Shown piece after piece: positions 46,611 to 56,805 of a stretch of 64,000 bases of DNA. Source of the DNA: Gambelia wislizenii (Eukaryota > Chordata > Lepidosauria > Squamata > Crotaphytidae); the NCBI GenBank assembly GCA_030847615.1, contig JAUMIR010000001.1, positions 290,806,187 through 290,870,186 of the forward strand, given 5' to 3'. The stretch's first letter is position 1. Every line of letters starts with the position of its first letter. The notes below the pieces were generated by a model that worked only from the letters and a program-made list of their open reading frames with translations, did no database searches and was not told the DNA's origin. The position numbers were made by a program, and so were the translations under genes.

Positions 46611-47680
46611 TGTGAGAAATACCATTTTTTATTGTTATTTTAGATTTTTAGGAGCAAGTCTTACTGCAACACTTGTTGTTAGTATGTGCCCATCAAGTCA
46701 GCTTTGACTTACAGAGGCCCTGTGTAAAAAAAAAGTTAAAACATTGGAATTCATGCCTTTCAAGTAATAACATCCTGTGACACAAAGGGCAGAGTCTCTC
46801 CTTTCAGAATTCTCTTTTCAGAATTTACCATAATCCTTTAATTCCTGTAATTGGGTCTAGGTACCACAGTGACTAGTTTTAAAACTACCTAGAATTGTAT
46901 ACAGAATTCTTGAATTTACTTTGCAGCCTTTTATCTTTTGGAAACAAAAGAATGTTATTTCAGGATTTTCTATTGTAGGGAGGCTGTTATATGGATGCAT
47001 TGTGGCAAAAGTCAAATATTTCTAATTAGATAGCCCCAACTTTGCACAATTACAGTTGGATGGGATGATGCTAAGTAAGTTATAAGGAGTATGGGATAAA
47101 AAACCAAACATCAGTTTCAGTTTGTCCTTTTGTTACATTATCTTACCAAACATTGGTAAAGTTACATTGATGTTACCTCAAATGACTTTTAAAACAGAAT
47201 GCAGCCTTTCCTCACTGTGGCACTCCCCTGCCATTTCATCTCTGTTCTTAAGACTGAGCCCCAAACCTTACTTTTCCCTCACTGGAAATATATCTGCATG
47301 CTCAACCCATCACATAATTAAGATATTAATGCAGATGCATGTACATCAGTGTTTGCTTTAGAACAATATTTAATTTTGAACATAACAAGTGTGTTGCGTA
47401 TTTAGGTCTTCAATGTTGTTGTGTGTTTTTTTAAATTTTTTGCTATTTAGTTGTAATGTGCCTAGACAGAATGGAGAGTTGGCCAGAGGCAAAGACATTT
47501 AAGTGCTACCATTTCTTACTCTTCATTGTACAGAGTGTTTGTATTGAAGCAGCAAAAAGAGCTGTGGTACATGGAAAACAAATGTATGCATGTGCTTTTC
47601 TGGACAACAAAAATACAGTCCGCTAAAATCTGTGTCGTAACAAATGTGTTTGGTCTTTAAGATGCCATAAGACATTGGTG
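46611..47680. other. Noncoding, nothing recognised
   Basis: AT-rich; no exon or named repeat. Confidence 0.35.
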
Positions 47681-48355
47681 ACACATGCCTTCTTACAGCT
47701 TGTTGGGATTAATATAACCCATTTGACATGGGGTTGCCTTTAAAGAGTGTTTGGAGACTTGGTACAAAAAGCTTCATCCAGAGTGTTAACGGGCTAGGTA
47801 CAGGGATCATGCATCTCCCCTGCTCCAACAGTTCCACTGGCACAAGTCAAAGCGCTGCTTATAAAGCCCTATATATCTTAAGCCCAGGCTGACAGACTGT
47901 ATCACTCCATATGAGCCTGGCTGGACCCTGCAATCCTCAGGAGAAGCCCTTCTTTTAGTCCTACCACCTTTACAGATATGGTTGGTGGGACATGAGAGAT
48001 AGGGCCTTCTCAGTGCCTGCCCAAGCTCTGGAACTTCTTACTTAGGGAGGCTAGAATGAGCCCTTCCTTTCCTTGGTCGGCAAAGACTCTTTTATTCTTA
48101 CAGGCATTTAAAACAACAATTTTTAAGGAGAGGGCTTTTAAGAGGGTGCTGTATTGTTTTAAACTGTAGTGTTTTAAACCTTTTTTATCCTTTTAAAGTC
48201 TTTAAACTTTTTAATTATTTTAATATTGTTAGTAGTTTAATTCTATTTTAATGTTGACCTTTTGTACTTTTTAAACTATATTGTATCATTCTAATTTGGA
48301 AGCTGCCTTGGGCAAGGGGGAAAGTAGTATAAATAAAGTTATTAACAACAATAGG
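47681..48355 (+). mobile_element. L2 LINE 3' portion, degraded
   Basis: CTTATAAAGCCCTATATATC, GACATGAGAGATAGGGCCTT, CTCTGGAACTTCTTACTTAG, GGTCGGCAAAGACTC and the end TTGGAAGCTGCCTTGGGC, then TAAATAAAGTTATTA align in order with the L2 at 43018-43862. No frame survives. Confidence 0.78.
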
Positions 48356-48492
48356 AGTTTTTGCTGCAACAAACTAATATGCTCAGAAATGTTCTGTATT
48401 TGAGTGAGTTGATACTTTCCAAGTCTTGAAATTGACACAGTTATACAGCGATATAACAGTGAAGGGGGCTGGGGAATATTAGGCAAACCTAG

Positions 48493-49080
48493 GGTTAGTC
48501 TAGTTGAGAGGATATAATGCTCATTCATGCACATTACTGCAAATTTGCAACAGGATTATTTTGTCTCCACAGTCTTTCAATAAAAACAATAGACTGAGAA
48601 GCTATCCACATTTAAAGTTCATGCGCCTGCAAATCAAGATGACGGCCATAAATTAGCGTGTTATTCATTGCTGCTTCTGCATAGGTTTTTTTAAAACATT
48701 AAAGTAAAGGTGCACAAGTGCAACCCATGGCTTAAAAAAATTATTTGGGCACCTCGGCGCAGCAAAAAAGCACATGATCGCTAACACAAAAATCCCACAG
48801 GATGCCCTTGCTGGGAAGCCCACCCTGCATATGTCCAACCAATCTGATATTCAGTTCCTCCCTCTTCAAGAATGAGCAGCAAAGCAAATTGGTTGTCCTA
48901 ATGAGCATTAATGTGCATTTTCTTACATTATTTTTTAAAATACAGGGAAAGCTGTGAAGGCTTTTTCAACGCAGTTTTTGCTCCCCCCCCTCCAAAAACA
49001 GCAAATCACTGTGGGATCTCATTGGGACAAAAGGTATTCTCCTTGCATTCTATGAGTTTTTTCATTGTCTAGACAGCACC
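48493..49080. repeat. Relative of the core of the 780-1620 element
   Basis: Shares, in order, ATGCACATTACTGCAAATTTG, split here as ATGCACATTA and CTGCAAATTTGC, then CTGCAAATCAAGATG, AAAGGTGCACAAGTGC, GGCGCAGCAAAAAAG, GCTAACACAAAAATCC, GTCCAACCAATC and a CCCCCC run. The long inverted arms of the first copy are not recognisable here. Confidence 0.7.
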
Positions 49081-49576
49081 CTAAAGTTCCCCTTAAAAGT
49101 TGTTCATAGCTCATGTGGGGTGGGGATGAATGCCATAATCCGGTCCACAGTTGCTTGGGAGTAAGTCCCATTGGATACAATATGTCTTATTTCTCAGTCA
49201 ACACATATGGGGTAATCGGCAGGAACACCCTTTTCTTTCAACTATTAATAAGCTTTCAACTATTGCTTTCAAGCTGAATTTACTCCTTTACAAATGTTTA
49301 TGCTTCAAGGACTTTCTGCAGAGCTACTGTGCTGAAAATTTGGAATTAGAATGAAAGTAATCTTGCTCTGTACCTTTTAAATCTAGTCTTCCACCTCCAA
49401 GGTCGAAGAAAATCAAGTGTCCTCAGAGCAAAAGAAAAGAGCCAAGGCTGCTATCGATAGACATTTTACTCAGTCATAATTTCCAGTGTAATCATATTCA
49501 TATTGTTGGTTGCCTGCACTCCAACCATCCAACTTTGCAGCCAAAACAAACATAAAACTCTCATTTCAGTGTCTCT

Positions 49577-49727
49577 ACCAAGGTTGCTCAACCAGGGTTC
49601 TTTGGAACCCTAGGATTCCACAAGAGGTTGTTAGGGATTCTGGGAGAGATTGTGATGGTGGGAGATATAATTTTTATGAAGGGGTTCCTTCATTCATCAA
49701 GGGTAAAAAGGTTGAGAAGGGCTGGGC
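49577..49727. mobile_element. hAT MITE, relative of 28814
   Basis: GGTTGCTCAACCAGGGTTC at the left and AAAGGTTGAGAAGGGCTG at the right are inverted, with the family interior (CAAGAGGTTGTTAGGG, GAGATTGTGA). No clear 8-bp duplication survives. Confidence 0.65.
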
Positions 49728-50089
49728 CATACATTCCAAGGAGAAAGTATAAAGAATGTGTTAAGATTCCTACCACTTTCTTTTAATTCATTCTAGGCTC
49801 AATTTCTCTTCCACTGAATGGAGTTCATCTAACACAAGAATGGGGGTGCCTTTTGCAGTCTAGCTGGCATGTACTGTAGTTCCCACAATCTTTTACTGTC
49901 TGTAGTTTTGGGTATTGGCATTCAGGCTCTCTGGTGAACCAGTTTTCCCACTCTGGACCTAAAATCCACAGTAAGGCAACCAGAAACAGAAAGCAAAATA
50001 TAGTAAAGATTGTCTCTCATGATTTCAGCCCTCTTGCTTTGGTGGATTATTGTTGGATGCCTAAATCCTATGGAGGATTTATCTAAATT

Positions 50090-50330
50090 GTGTGTGTTGA
50101 TGTGCCTTCAAGTGGCCTGTCAACTTATGAGGATCCCATGAACTTCATAGGGTTCTCCTAGGCAAAGAATACTTAGAGGTAGTTTTGCCAGTTCCTTCCT
50201 CAGAAATATAGCCTACAGCTCCTGGCATTTCGTTGGTGGTCTCCCATTCAAGTAGGAGCCAGAGCTGACCCTGTTTAGCTTCCAAGATCAGACAGGAGCT
50301 GGTGCCTTTAGGTCTCGAGTAGGTCAGTTG
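50090..50330 (-). mobile_element. 5S-rRNA-headed Sauria SINE
   Basis: The minus-strand head (CTGTCTGATCTTGGAAGC, TAAACAGGGTCAGC) is 5S-like, followed by the shared tail. The plus-strand left edge is TGTGCCTTCAAGTGGCCTGT. It lies at the outer edge of the CpG island. Confidence 0.82.
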
Positions 50331-50606
50331 AAAAATTCGGTCTAGTAGTTAGTAGGAACGTATTTACTTGATCAAGAGCGGGGTCTGGCGCTTTCGTAGC
50401 CGTTTTGCAACCTCCGTCGACGCTGTTGTAGGATCATATTACTGGAAATCACAAGGCTTTGGCACAAGGGCTGGAGTTCTATCGAGAGTTTTCTTTCTTC
50501 CTTTTTAAATGCACGCACATTCGTTCTTCTGCCGCTAGGCTAGCTTGCAGTCTCCAAGGTTGGCTGAGAGCCGCGTTGTCGTTTCGTCGTCCCTGGACGA
50601 GGTGCT

Positions 50607-50785
50607 TGTGTGCCTTCAAGTGGTTGCCGACTTAAGGCGACCCTAAGGCGAAGCTGTCACGGGCTTTTCTGAGGCTGAGAGTGTGTGACTTGCCCAAGGT
50701 CACCCAGTGGGGTTTTCATAGCCGAGTGGGGATTCGAAGCCTGGTCTCCAGAGTCGTGGTCAAACCACTTATTGCCACGGTGCCC
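50607..50785 (-). mobile_element. tRNA-headed SINE inside the CpG-rich region
   Basis: Read on the minus strand: head CCGTGGCAATAAGTGGTTTG, CCACGACTCTGGAGACCAGG, CACTGGGTGACCTTGGGC and tail GTCGCCTTAAGTCGGCAACC. It keeps many CpGs that are decayed in other copies of the window. Confidence 0.85.
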
Positions 50786-51837
50786 GCGAGAATCCCCGTC
50801 CAAACTGTCCATTGAAGGCAGCCGATCTGCGCGCTTTTATCTCGCCTTCAGTTTCCCTCAAACGAGTTACTTGGGCCGCTTTAGACGCGGAGAAAGCGCC
50901 GCGTTGACTCTCCCATTTCCCCCCACTGTGGTGTGATGAGGGGGGGGGAGTCCTCAAGCGACAGGTCTCCACAGAGCGTTTTGCCTTTGCGCGGGAAAGC
51001 GCCTAAAAAGGGAGAAACGAGACCGCCCACGAGTGGCCTCCGCCCCGCACCTCGCCAAGGCGAACACAATGGGAGACGCTCGGAAGGGAAGGAGCTGAGG
51101 GGGCTTGTGTGTGTGTGTGTGTGTTTCCCCCTTCCAGCACACTTCGGGCTTTTCCTGTGGCGTTGTTATTACACCTCGACGAGCAGCCGCCCCTTTCCTA
51201 AGCCGGCGCTTCTTTGTTTCAGAATGTTTATTAAAAAAATCCCTCTTTCTCTCCCTCCGTCCCACCTCGACCTCTACCCCCGTCCTGCCGCCGTCAGAGA
51301 ACTCTTGGCCCCCAGTAGTGGTGCTGGCGGCGCGCACCCCCTCCCCCTCCCTCCCCCCTCGCGCGCGCACCCGTCCCCCCAACCCGGAGAGGCCGGGAGC
51401 GCGCCGGCTGACTGGCTGCCCCGAGGAATGCGCGGTATGCGGGAGGCAGAAGCAACCATTCGGCGGGACGGGGAGGGGGTGGCGGGAGCGGCCGACGCCC
51501 GTGGGGGGGGGGGAGAAGGAGAACCCACCGCCGGGGGCGCCAAGCGAGCGGCGCCAAGTGGCAAGGCGCTGCCGTCGCCCCGCTGCAGCTGGGAGGCGTG
51601 TAGGCGGCGGTGTGGTGCCTACCCGGGGCTGTGCCTCTTCCCCCACCCTTCCCCTCCTCCTCCTCCTCCTCTCGGTTGCGCGCCCTCTCTGTGGTTCACA
51701 CGCTCGCTCTCTGGGCGGTGGTTGAGGCCGTCGCTAGTAGGAGGGACCGAGGCTGCTGCTGGTGCTGCTGGGGAAGACGCCGCCGCCGTCGCCACTGCCT
51801 GCCCCCAGCCCGGGTCGCAGCATCCGCGGCTCGACCC

Positions 51838-51846
51838 ATGAAGTGA
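51838..51846 (+). promoter_or_regulatory. Minimal upstream ORF (ATG AAG TGA)
   Basis: A two-codon upstream frame, in the same frame as the presumed exon-1 coding sequence, lies 333 bp before ATG 52180. If transcribed, it could affect ribosome scanning. Its stop also fixes the 5' limit of the open frame. Confidence 0.35.
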
Positions 51847-52266
51847 CTTTTGCTGTTGTTTTATGGCCGGCTGGGCGGTTGGTTTCGTCGCTTCGCAGCC
51901 TGCCCGTTGTGCTGCCGCCGGGTGTCCCGGGAGAGCGAAGGCGGGCGGGAGGCGCGTCGTTGCATGAGAGACGCCGCCAAGGGAGCGCGGGGCGGAGGAG
52001 GCGCAGAGGCAGCCAGAGGCAGCAGCAGGACGAGGCGGAGGCGGCGGGGAGCCCCGGTCCAGCCGCCGGAGGGGGAGCGGAGGCCCGTGGCCCTGGTGGC
52101 CTCCCTGAGCCGCGCGCACGCCAAGTTGCCACCGAAGTTGCTTCCCGTCCGGAGGGGGGGCCCGGGCTTCGGCTGGGCGATGATTTTCCCCAGCGGCGGA
52201 GGCGGCGGCGGCAGCAGCAGCAGCAGCAACTCTGCGGGCGGCGGCAGGGCTCCCTATCGGAAGCAG
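51847..52266 (+). CDS. Probable first exon of an unidentified host gene (partial)
   Basis: An in-frame stop (TGA, 51844-51846) precedes an open frame that reaches a strong splice donor, CAG|GTAACG, with exon end at 52266. In-frame ATGs lie at 51964 (T at -3, weak context) and 52180 (G at -3, better). From 52180 the exon codes 29 residues, MIFPS, six Gly, five Ser, NSAGGG, RAPYRKQ, ending exactly in phase 0. From 51964 it would add 72 Arg/Gly/Ala-rich residues that look more like translated 5' UTR. The Gly and Ser runs come from GGC and AGC repeats. The short hydrophobic start followed by a basic PYRKQ end looks like a real N-terminus. I cannot name the protein. No further exon is visible before 64000, so intron 1 exceeds 11 kb. 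Minus-strand frames of 96-230 residues here are composition artefacts. Coding status is inferred, not proven. Confidence 0.55.
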
Positions 52267-52311
52267 GTAACGCGCGCCAGCCTCTGGGGGGAGGTGGGGG
52301 GGTCCATTTTT

Positions 52312-52385
52312 TAAAAAAAAAATCTTTTAATTTCTATCCCGCCTTTCTCCCCGTTCGGCACCCAAGGCGGTTCGCTGGTTCTCGG
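52312..52385 (-). mobile_element. Retroposon 3' tail just inside intron 1
   Basis: TTAATTTCTATCCCGCCTTT, then CTCCCCGTTCGGC and ACCCAAGGCGG is the reverse complement of the common squamate retroposon end (GGCGGGATAGAAATT type), next to an A-run at 52312-52320. It begins about 46 bp after the splice donor. Confidence 0.6.
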
Positions 52386-55191
52386 TGGGAGGGGGCCTCT
52401 CTCTCAACTTGGAGTCTGTGAGGGGGGGAGCGGGAGAGGCGGAGGGAGGGAGGCTTCGGGGAGGGAAGAGGGGTGGGGACTTGGCAGGAAAATCGCGAGT
52501 GGCTGATGGAGAGCCTGCGGAGGAACTCTTGCCTCCTCCTCCTCCCCCCCCCGCCTGACCCGCCGCTCCCCTCCCTCCCTCCCTCCTCCGTGTGGCGTCC
52601 GTCCTTCTCCAACAAACCCAAACCGCGAGAGGCGAGCAAGGAGAGCCCCCTTCGCCTCGCCGCTTGACGTCCAGGCCGGAGAGTCCGCTTTGGGGAGCTT
52701 TGGCCAGGAAGGGGGGGGCAGACTGTCTCTATGCGCGTACACACACACACACACACACAGAGGCTCTGCAACAAGTTCTTTGGGTTGGGGTTTCTTTTGG
52801 TAACGTTAAGGCTCGCCAGAGGCTGCGAGACGGCGTAATTTCAAACCGAAACTTGTCAGGTCAGCAGTTACCGTTTCTGCCGAAAGAGCCAGGAGGGAAT
52901 GGGAACCCCCTTCCAAAAAATAAAAATCGCAGAAGCCAAGAACAGGAGCAGCAAGCAACGATCACGCTCTTCTTTTAATAGAAGAATTCGCCGGGGGAAA
53001 TGATCACGGAATGTAATAGCCCCGTGCTTGGCGAGGGGGGGGGAACATAGCAACCTAAGTTCAAATTGGGTTGGGATAAAGACGCTCTTTTGTTTTAGTT
53101 AAAATCTCCACGGAAAATTCCGGCCGAAAACATACACTGTCCTGTACTCTCGCGTGAGCGCTCTGTGACCTGTATAGAAAAGAGTCGTTCAAAACCCAGG
53201 AGTGAAGTCGATTTGCACGAAATCGTTATTGTTTCGTCCTCCCTCACCCCATGCCACTGTCGCCCCTTTTTCCCTCTGTCCCAGACCACAGGAAAATTGC
53301 CTCCTAATAAACGCGATGACTCTGTTGTCTCGGCCTGGCATGGTGATTGACTCTCTGTTAGGCCCCGCTCCCAGCTTCTGAGCTTGTGCCAGTATCCTCG
53401 TGAGAAAAAGCAAAACTATCTAGCTATTTTCTGAATTTATTCTGAAGCAGTGCACTTCTGTTCGATGCTGACTTGTCTTCTCTACACAATATTGTGTGTG
53501 TGTGTGTGTTTATATATGTGTATAAAACATACCCGCAAACTTTTTCAGAGGTGACAGGCAAGACATTTCTGTGCGTGGAGGGCTGAATAAGTTTTGATTT
53601 CCTGGAGATGTGTTGAAGCTTTTTTGCCCATCACTGAAAAGAGTGAATTAGTCATTGTGTAGGATTTTAGTGAGATTATGAAAATGTAAATGGTTCGTGT
53701 GTAGTTAAACTATTCCATTAACTTTACATATATACTATTCATTTATTTTATATATGATATATACTATCAAATTAATATTAATATATAAATATATAAAACA
53801 CACACACACAATGGACTCTTCTTTTAGTTTGTCTTGGTTGCAAATAGATAAGGGAATTGGTACTGATAATGAACAATGCACGTTTCTTTTAAAAAATTCC
53901 ACAGAAGATTTTGATTTAATGTTGCATCTCCTGCCCCCCCCCCCTTTTTTTGTTAGTGTTGATAATAATAGGAGGTTGTGTAAAGCATTTCAAATGGTAA
54001 CCGTCCTGATTTCTTTGGGCTAATATTTTGCCAAGTATTAAATTAGTAGTTTAGTTTTTACTAACCAATTGGTTTGTTAGTTTTAATCAGCGGGAGAGCT
54101 CTTTGAAGGAATTATGCTTTGTGGATGATACAGTAAGGGTAATTCTATTCCAGGCCCATTCCTGCAAATAGTATGCAAACAAATGCTTGGGAGTGTTGGA
54201 AGTCTGAAAAGCTAGTTAATTAAGCCGGGACTTCTTAAGAGTCTTGTGTGTTCATTGATTTGTCAGTGGCACCATGGGGTGTTGGTGATGAAAAGTGGGG
54301 GGGGGTGCTGGAGGCACAGAGGGTGAGCCTTTTACTGGAAGGGCTGTATGTTTTGCATGCGGATGTGAGTCGGCCTGCTGGTCTGGAACACACCGATAAG
54401 ATGCTCTTCTTTTCAAAGAGCGCTCCTTGAATTCAAAGAGCTAAAAGGGCTGACTGAATCAGAAAAACAAACAGACTTCTCTTTCAATGGGGAGAAGGGG
54501 AAAAATGAATGCTTGGTCATTATGTGGTCCTAAGACCCCGGTACCAAAGGTTCCTTTTATTGGCATCAAGCCATTCTTTGGTGAAACACTTCCCACAGAG
54601 GGGGCTGGGGAAGGGTTGAGCGTGCCTGCATTTTAGTCTGGATAAGCTCCTGTTGATTTTAATTGGGGCAAACTGGCCACTCAGTGTGTTTTATGAGCTC
54701 AATTTTTGCTGACGTATTTATCAATTCATGTGGTAATAGTTGAGTGGAGTTGATTTGGCCATACTAGTGGTCAAAGATGTACACCAAAATTTGGTTTTTT
54801 CTTGTAAATAATGCTAATTGTACTAGTTCTTCTCAAAAATTGGAATAGTATTTTCAGTGTCAACATCAGCATACTTCTTCACTTTGTCCACTATTAAAAA
54901 ATAAAATAACGAAGAAATAACTTTTAAAGCAACAGTATGCAATAACAGAATGTGTAAGTTTTCCCTGTATAAAGCTTTCCCTCTTAAAATATTTTATAAA
55001 TATAACAGGGGAGTCAAATCAACATGAACGAAGCATGCATATTCTTATATTATCTCTTTAAACTATAGTAAACAATACCTGTAAAAAAAATCTGTGAAAC
55101 TTTATTTGAGGCAATTTTTTACTGCAATGTTCCACAGCCATGGCAATTCAGAAATAAGTCCAGTTGAATTCAGTGGGCATACCACCAAGTA

Positions 55192-56740
55192 AGAGCCAGC
55201 ATAGTGCAGTGATTTGAATGTTTGACTTGGACTCTAGAACACCAGGGTGCTGTTTACACAATGAAAATGTGGTGGGAAGAATTCATGTTGAACCCTGGTT
55301 GTTTACACGTACATCGGGTCAGGCACGTGATTTTCGGAAGGGGGGCCACCTTTTGTCCCACGGTTTGTGGCGGTTTTTAAAAAAGTCACGGGAGGGGTCA
55401 GAAAATTGGAAATGTAAACAGCCCGGGACAAGCTATCTCGGTACTAGGTGATGACCAGAAATGGTGACTGGGGGCGGGCTGAGAAATCAGCGACCAGAAA
55501 AGGAGGGGTCAGTCACCCGTTCAACAGATTCAGCCTCACCAGCTGAAAACAAAGGCATCCCTTCCAGCTGCATGAAGGTTTGTGTGTGTGTGTGTGTGTG
55601 TACTAAATCACCCTGTTCAATGGATTTCTACACTGCAAACCCTTCAGCTTTAACCTGTTCCTCAACTGCATGTTGGATTTAAATTTTAAAGAGAGAATAA
55701 ATTATAAAGAGATCGTGGGTGGAGGATTGCCCATTCATTCCTGCCTGGATCCCCTCCCTGGGTCTGAACAGATAATCAAACATTCACCCACCCAACCCCC
55801 AAGGCACAGTAAAAAATGCCAGCGTCTGAGCGAATGACCACACATTCATTCATCCCCCCCACAAGGCACAGTAAAAAACGCCAGCGTCTGGGTCTTTCAA
55901 AATGCCTTGTGTGTCCTCCTCTTACGATCACCTGCACTGGCTTGAAACCTTCACTCCACAGCTGCCTCTGCTTAAAGGGTTAACATTTTAAAGAGACAGG
56001 GCAATCGCAAGCCTCTGCCCCTTGCACTCAGCTTGTACTGGCTTGGGCTTGTGTGTGTGTGCGTGCAGTGGCTCCAGTCTGATCTGTTTTTGATCTCTCT
56101 CATACTCCCCAGCACCAACTGATCGCTCCTTCCCCCCCCCTCCAGTTTAGCTGGCTTTAAATGGTGATCTTTCATTTCTAAAGGAAAGCACAGGGTTTAG
56201 TCACTGATCACTCCTAACACTCATTCACCCTCTCATCCCCAATCAGAAGTCTGAACAAACATTTGAGCCACCCAATAGCATCGCTCGTGGCGCGAAACTC
56301 TGAAGGAAGTACGTCACTGAGGTAATCGCATCCTTGATTGACAGCTAAAAAAAAATCCCGGTACCATAAACTTCTGTAAACAAAAAAAACCTGGGATAGT
56401 TTATAGTGGGAGAAGGTGCATATCATGGGATGGATGCCATGTAAACAATGATCCCGGGATCTCCCGGGATATCCAGTTCAGAGACAAAAATCGGGTAAAT
56501 AAGGAGGGACGAATACGGGATCAAGAAATCCCAGGATGTCCCGTGACAAAAATTACCGTCTAACTGGCACCCAGGGTTTGAATCAGCCACGGAACTCTTG
56601 GGTGACTTTAAGCAAATCACACTCTCTCAGTTAAGAGAAAAGGAATGACAAACTCTTCTGAATAAACCTTATCAAGAAAATGCTATGATGGGGTTGCCAT
56701 AACTTGGGGCCCATTTGAAGGCACATAACAACAAGCAGGG
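55192..56740 (+). mobile_element. tRNA-headed SINE split by a 1.3-kb element
   Basis: The SINE head at 55192-55248 (GAGCCAGCATAGTGCAGTG, GACTTGGACTCTAGAAC, ACCAGGGT) stops inside the B-box region. The rest resumes at 56571 (CCAGGGTTTGAATC, TTGGGTGACTTTAAGC, AATCACACTCTCTCAG, GGGGTTGCCATAACTTG, GAAGGCACATAACAAC). Confidence 0.85.
55249..56569. mobile_element. Unclassified DNA-transposon-like insert in the SINE
   Basis: CCAGGGT flanks it at 55242-55248 and 56571-56577 (8 bp with one mismatch if extended), as expected for a 7-8 bp duplication. The ends GCTGTTTACAC and, inverted, GCCAGTTAGAC are weakly similar. The interior has CCCGGGAT-type palindromes near 56450, an inverted pair GCTGTTTAC/GTAAACAGC (55249 and 55417-55425), and a two-copy repeat of about 70 bp (AAGGCACAGTAAAAAATGCC at 55801 and AAGGCACAGTAAAAAACGCC at 55863). 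No transposase frame. Confidence 0.7.
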
Positions 56741-56749
56741 GTGAAAGCA

Positions 56750-56805
56750 GAGGAGGAGGTAGTAGTAGTAGTGGTAGTGGTAGTAGTAGTAATAGAAGAC
56801 AAATT
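56750..56805. repeat. (GTA)n microsatellite
   Basis: GGAGGAGGTAGTAGTAGTAG, then GGTAGTGGTAGTAGTAGTAA. The minus-strand Leu/Pro-rich frame over it is an artefact. Confidence 0.8.

Larger units (their letters stand above)
50380..53400 (+). promoter_or_regulatory. CpG island and probable promoter region
   Basis: CpG dinucleotides and G+C rise sharply from about 50,380 and peak at 51,000-52,700, then fade by about 53,400. Many GC-box-like motifs (CCGCCCC, GGGCGG) and no obvious TATA box are visible, the usual look of a broadly expressed or developmental vertebrate promoter. Outside the transposon array at 38.2-39.4 kb this is the only CpG-dense region in the window. The transcription start is not determinable by eye. 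Microsatellites (GT)n at 51106-51124 and (AC)n at 52740-52760 lie inside. Confidence 0.85.

Noticed and set aside
50954..51646. Long minus-strand frame in the CpG island as a divergent gene
   Set aside because: Composition-driven: overlapping frames are open on both strands, codon use is simple GC-rich, and I see no matching splice or start context.
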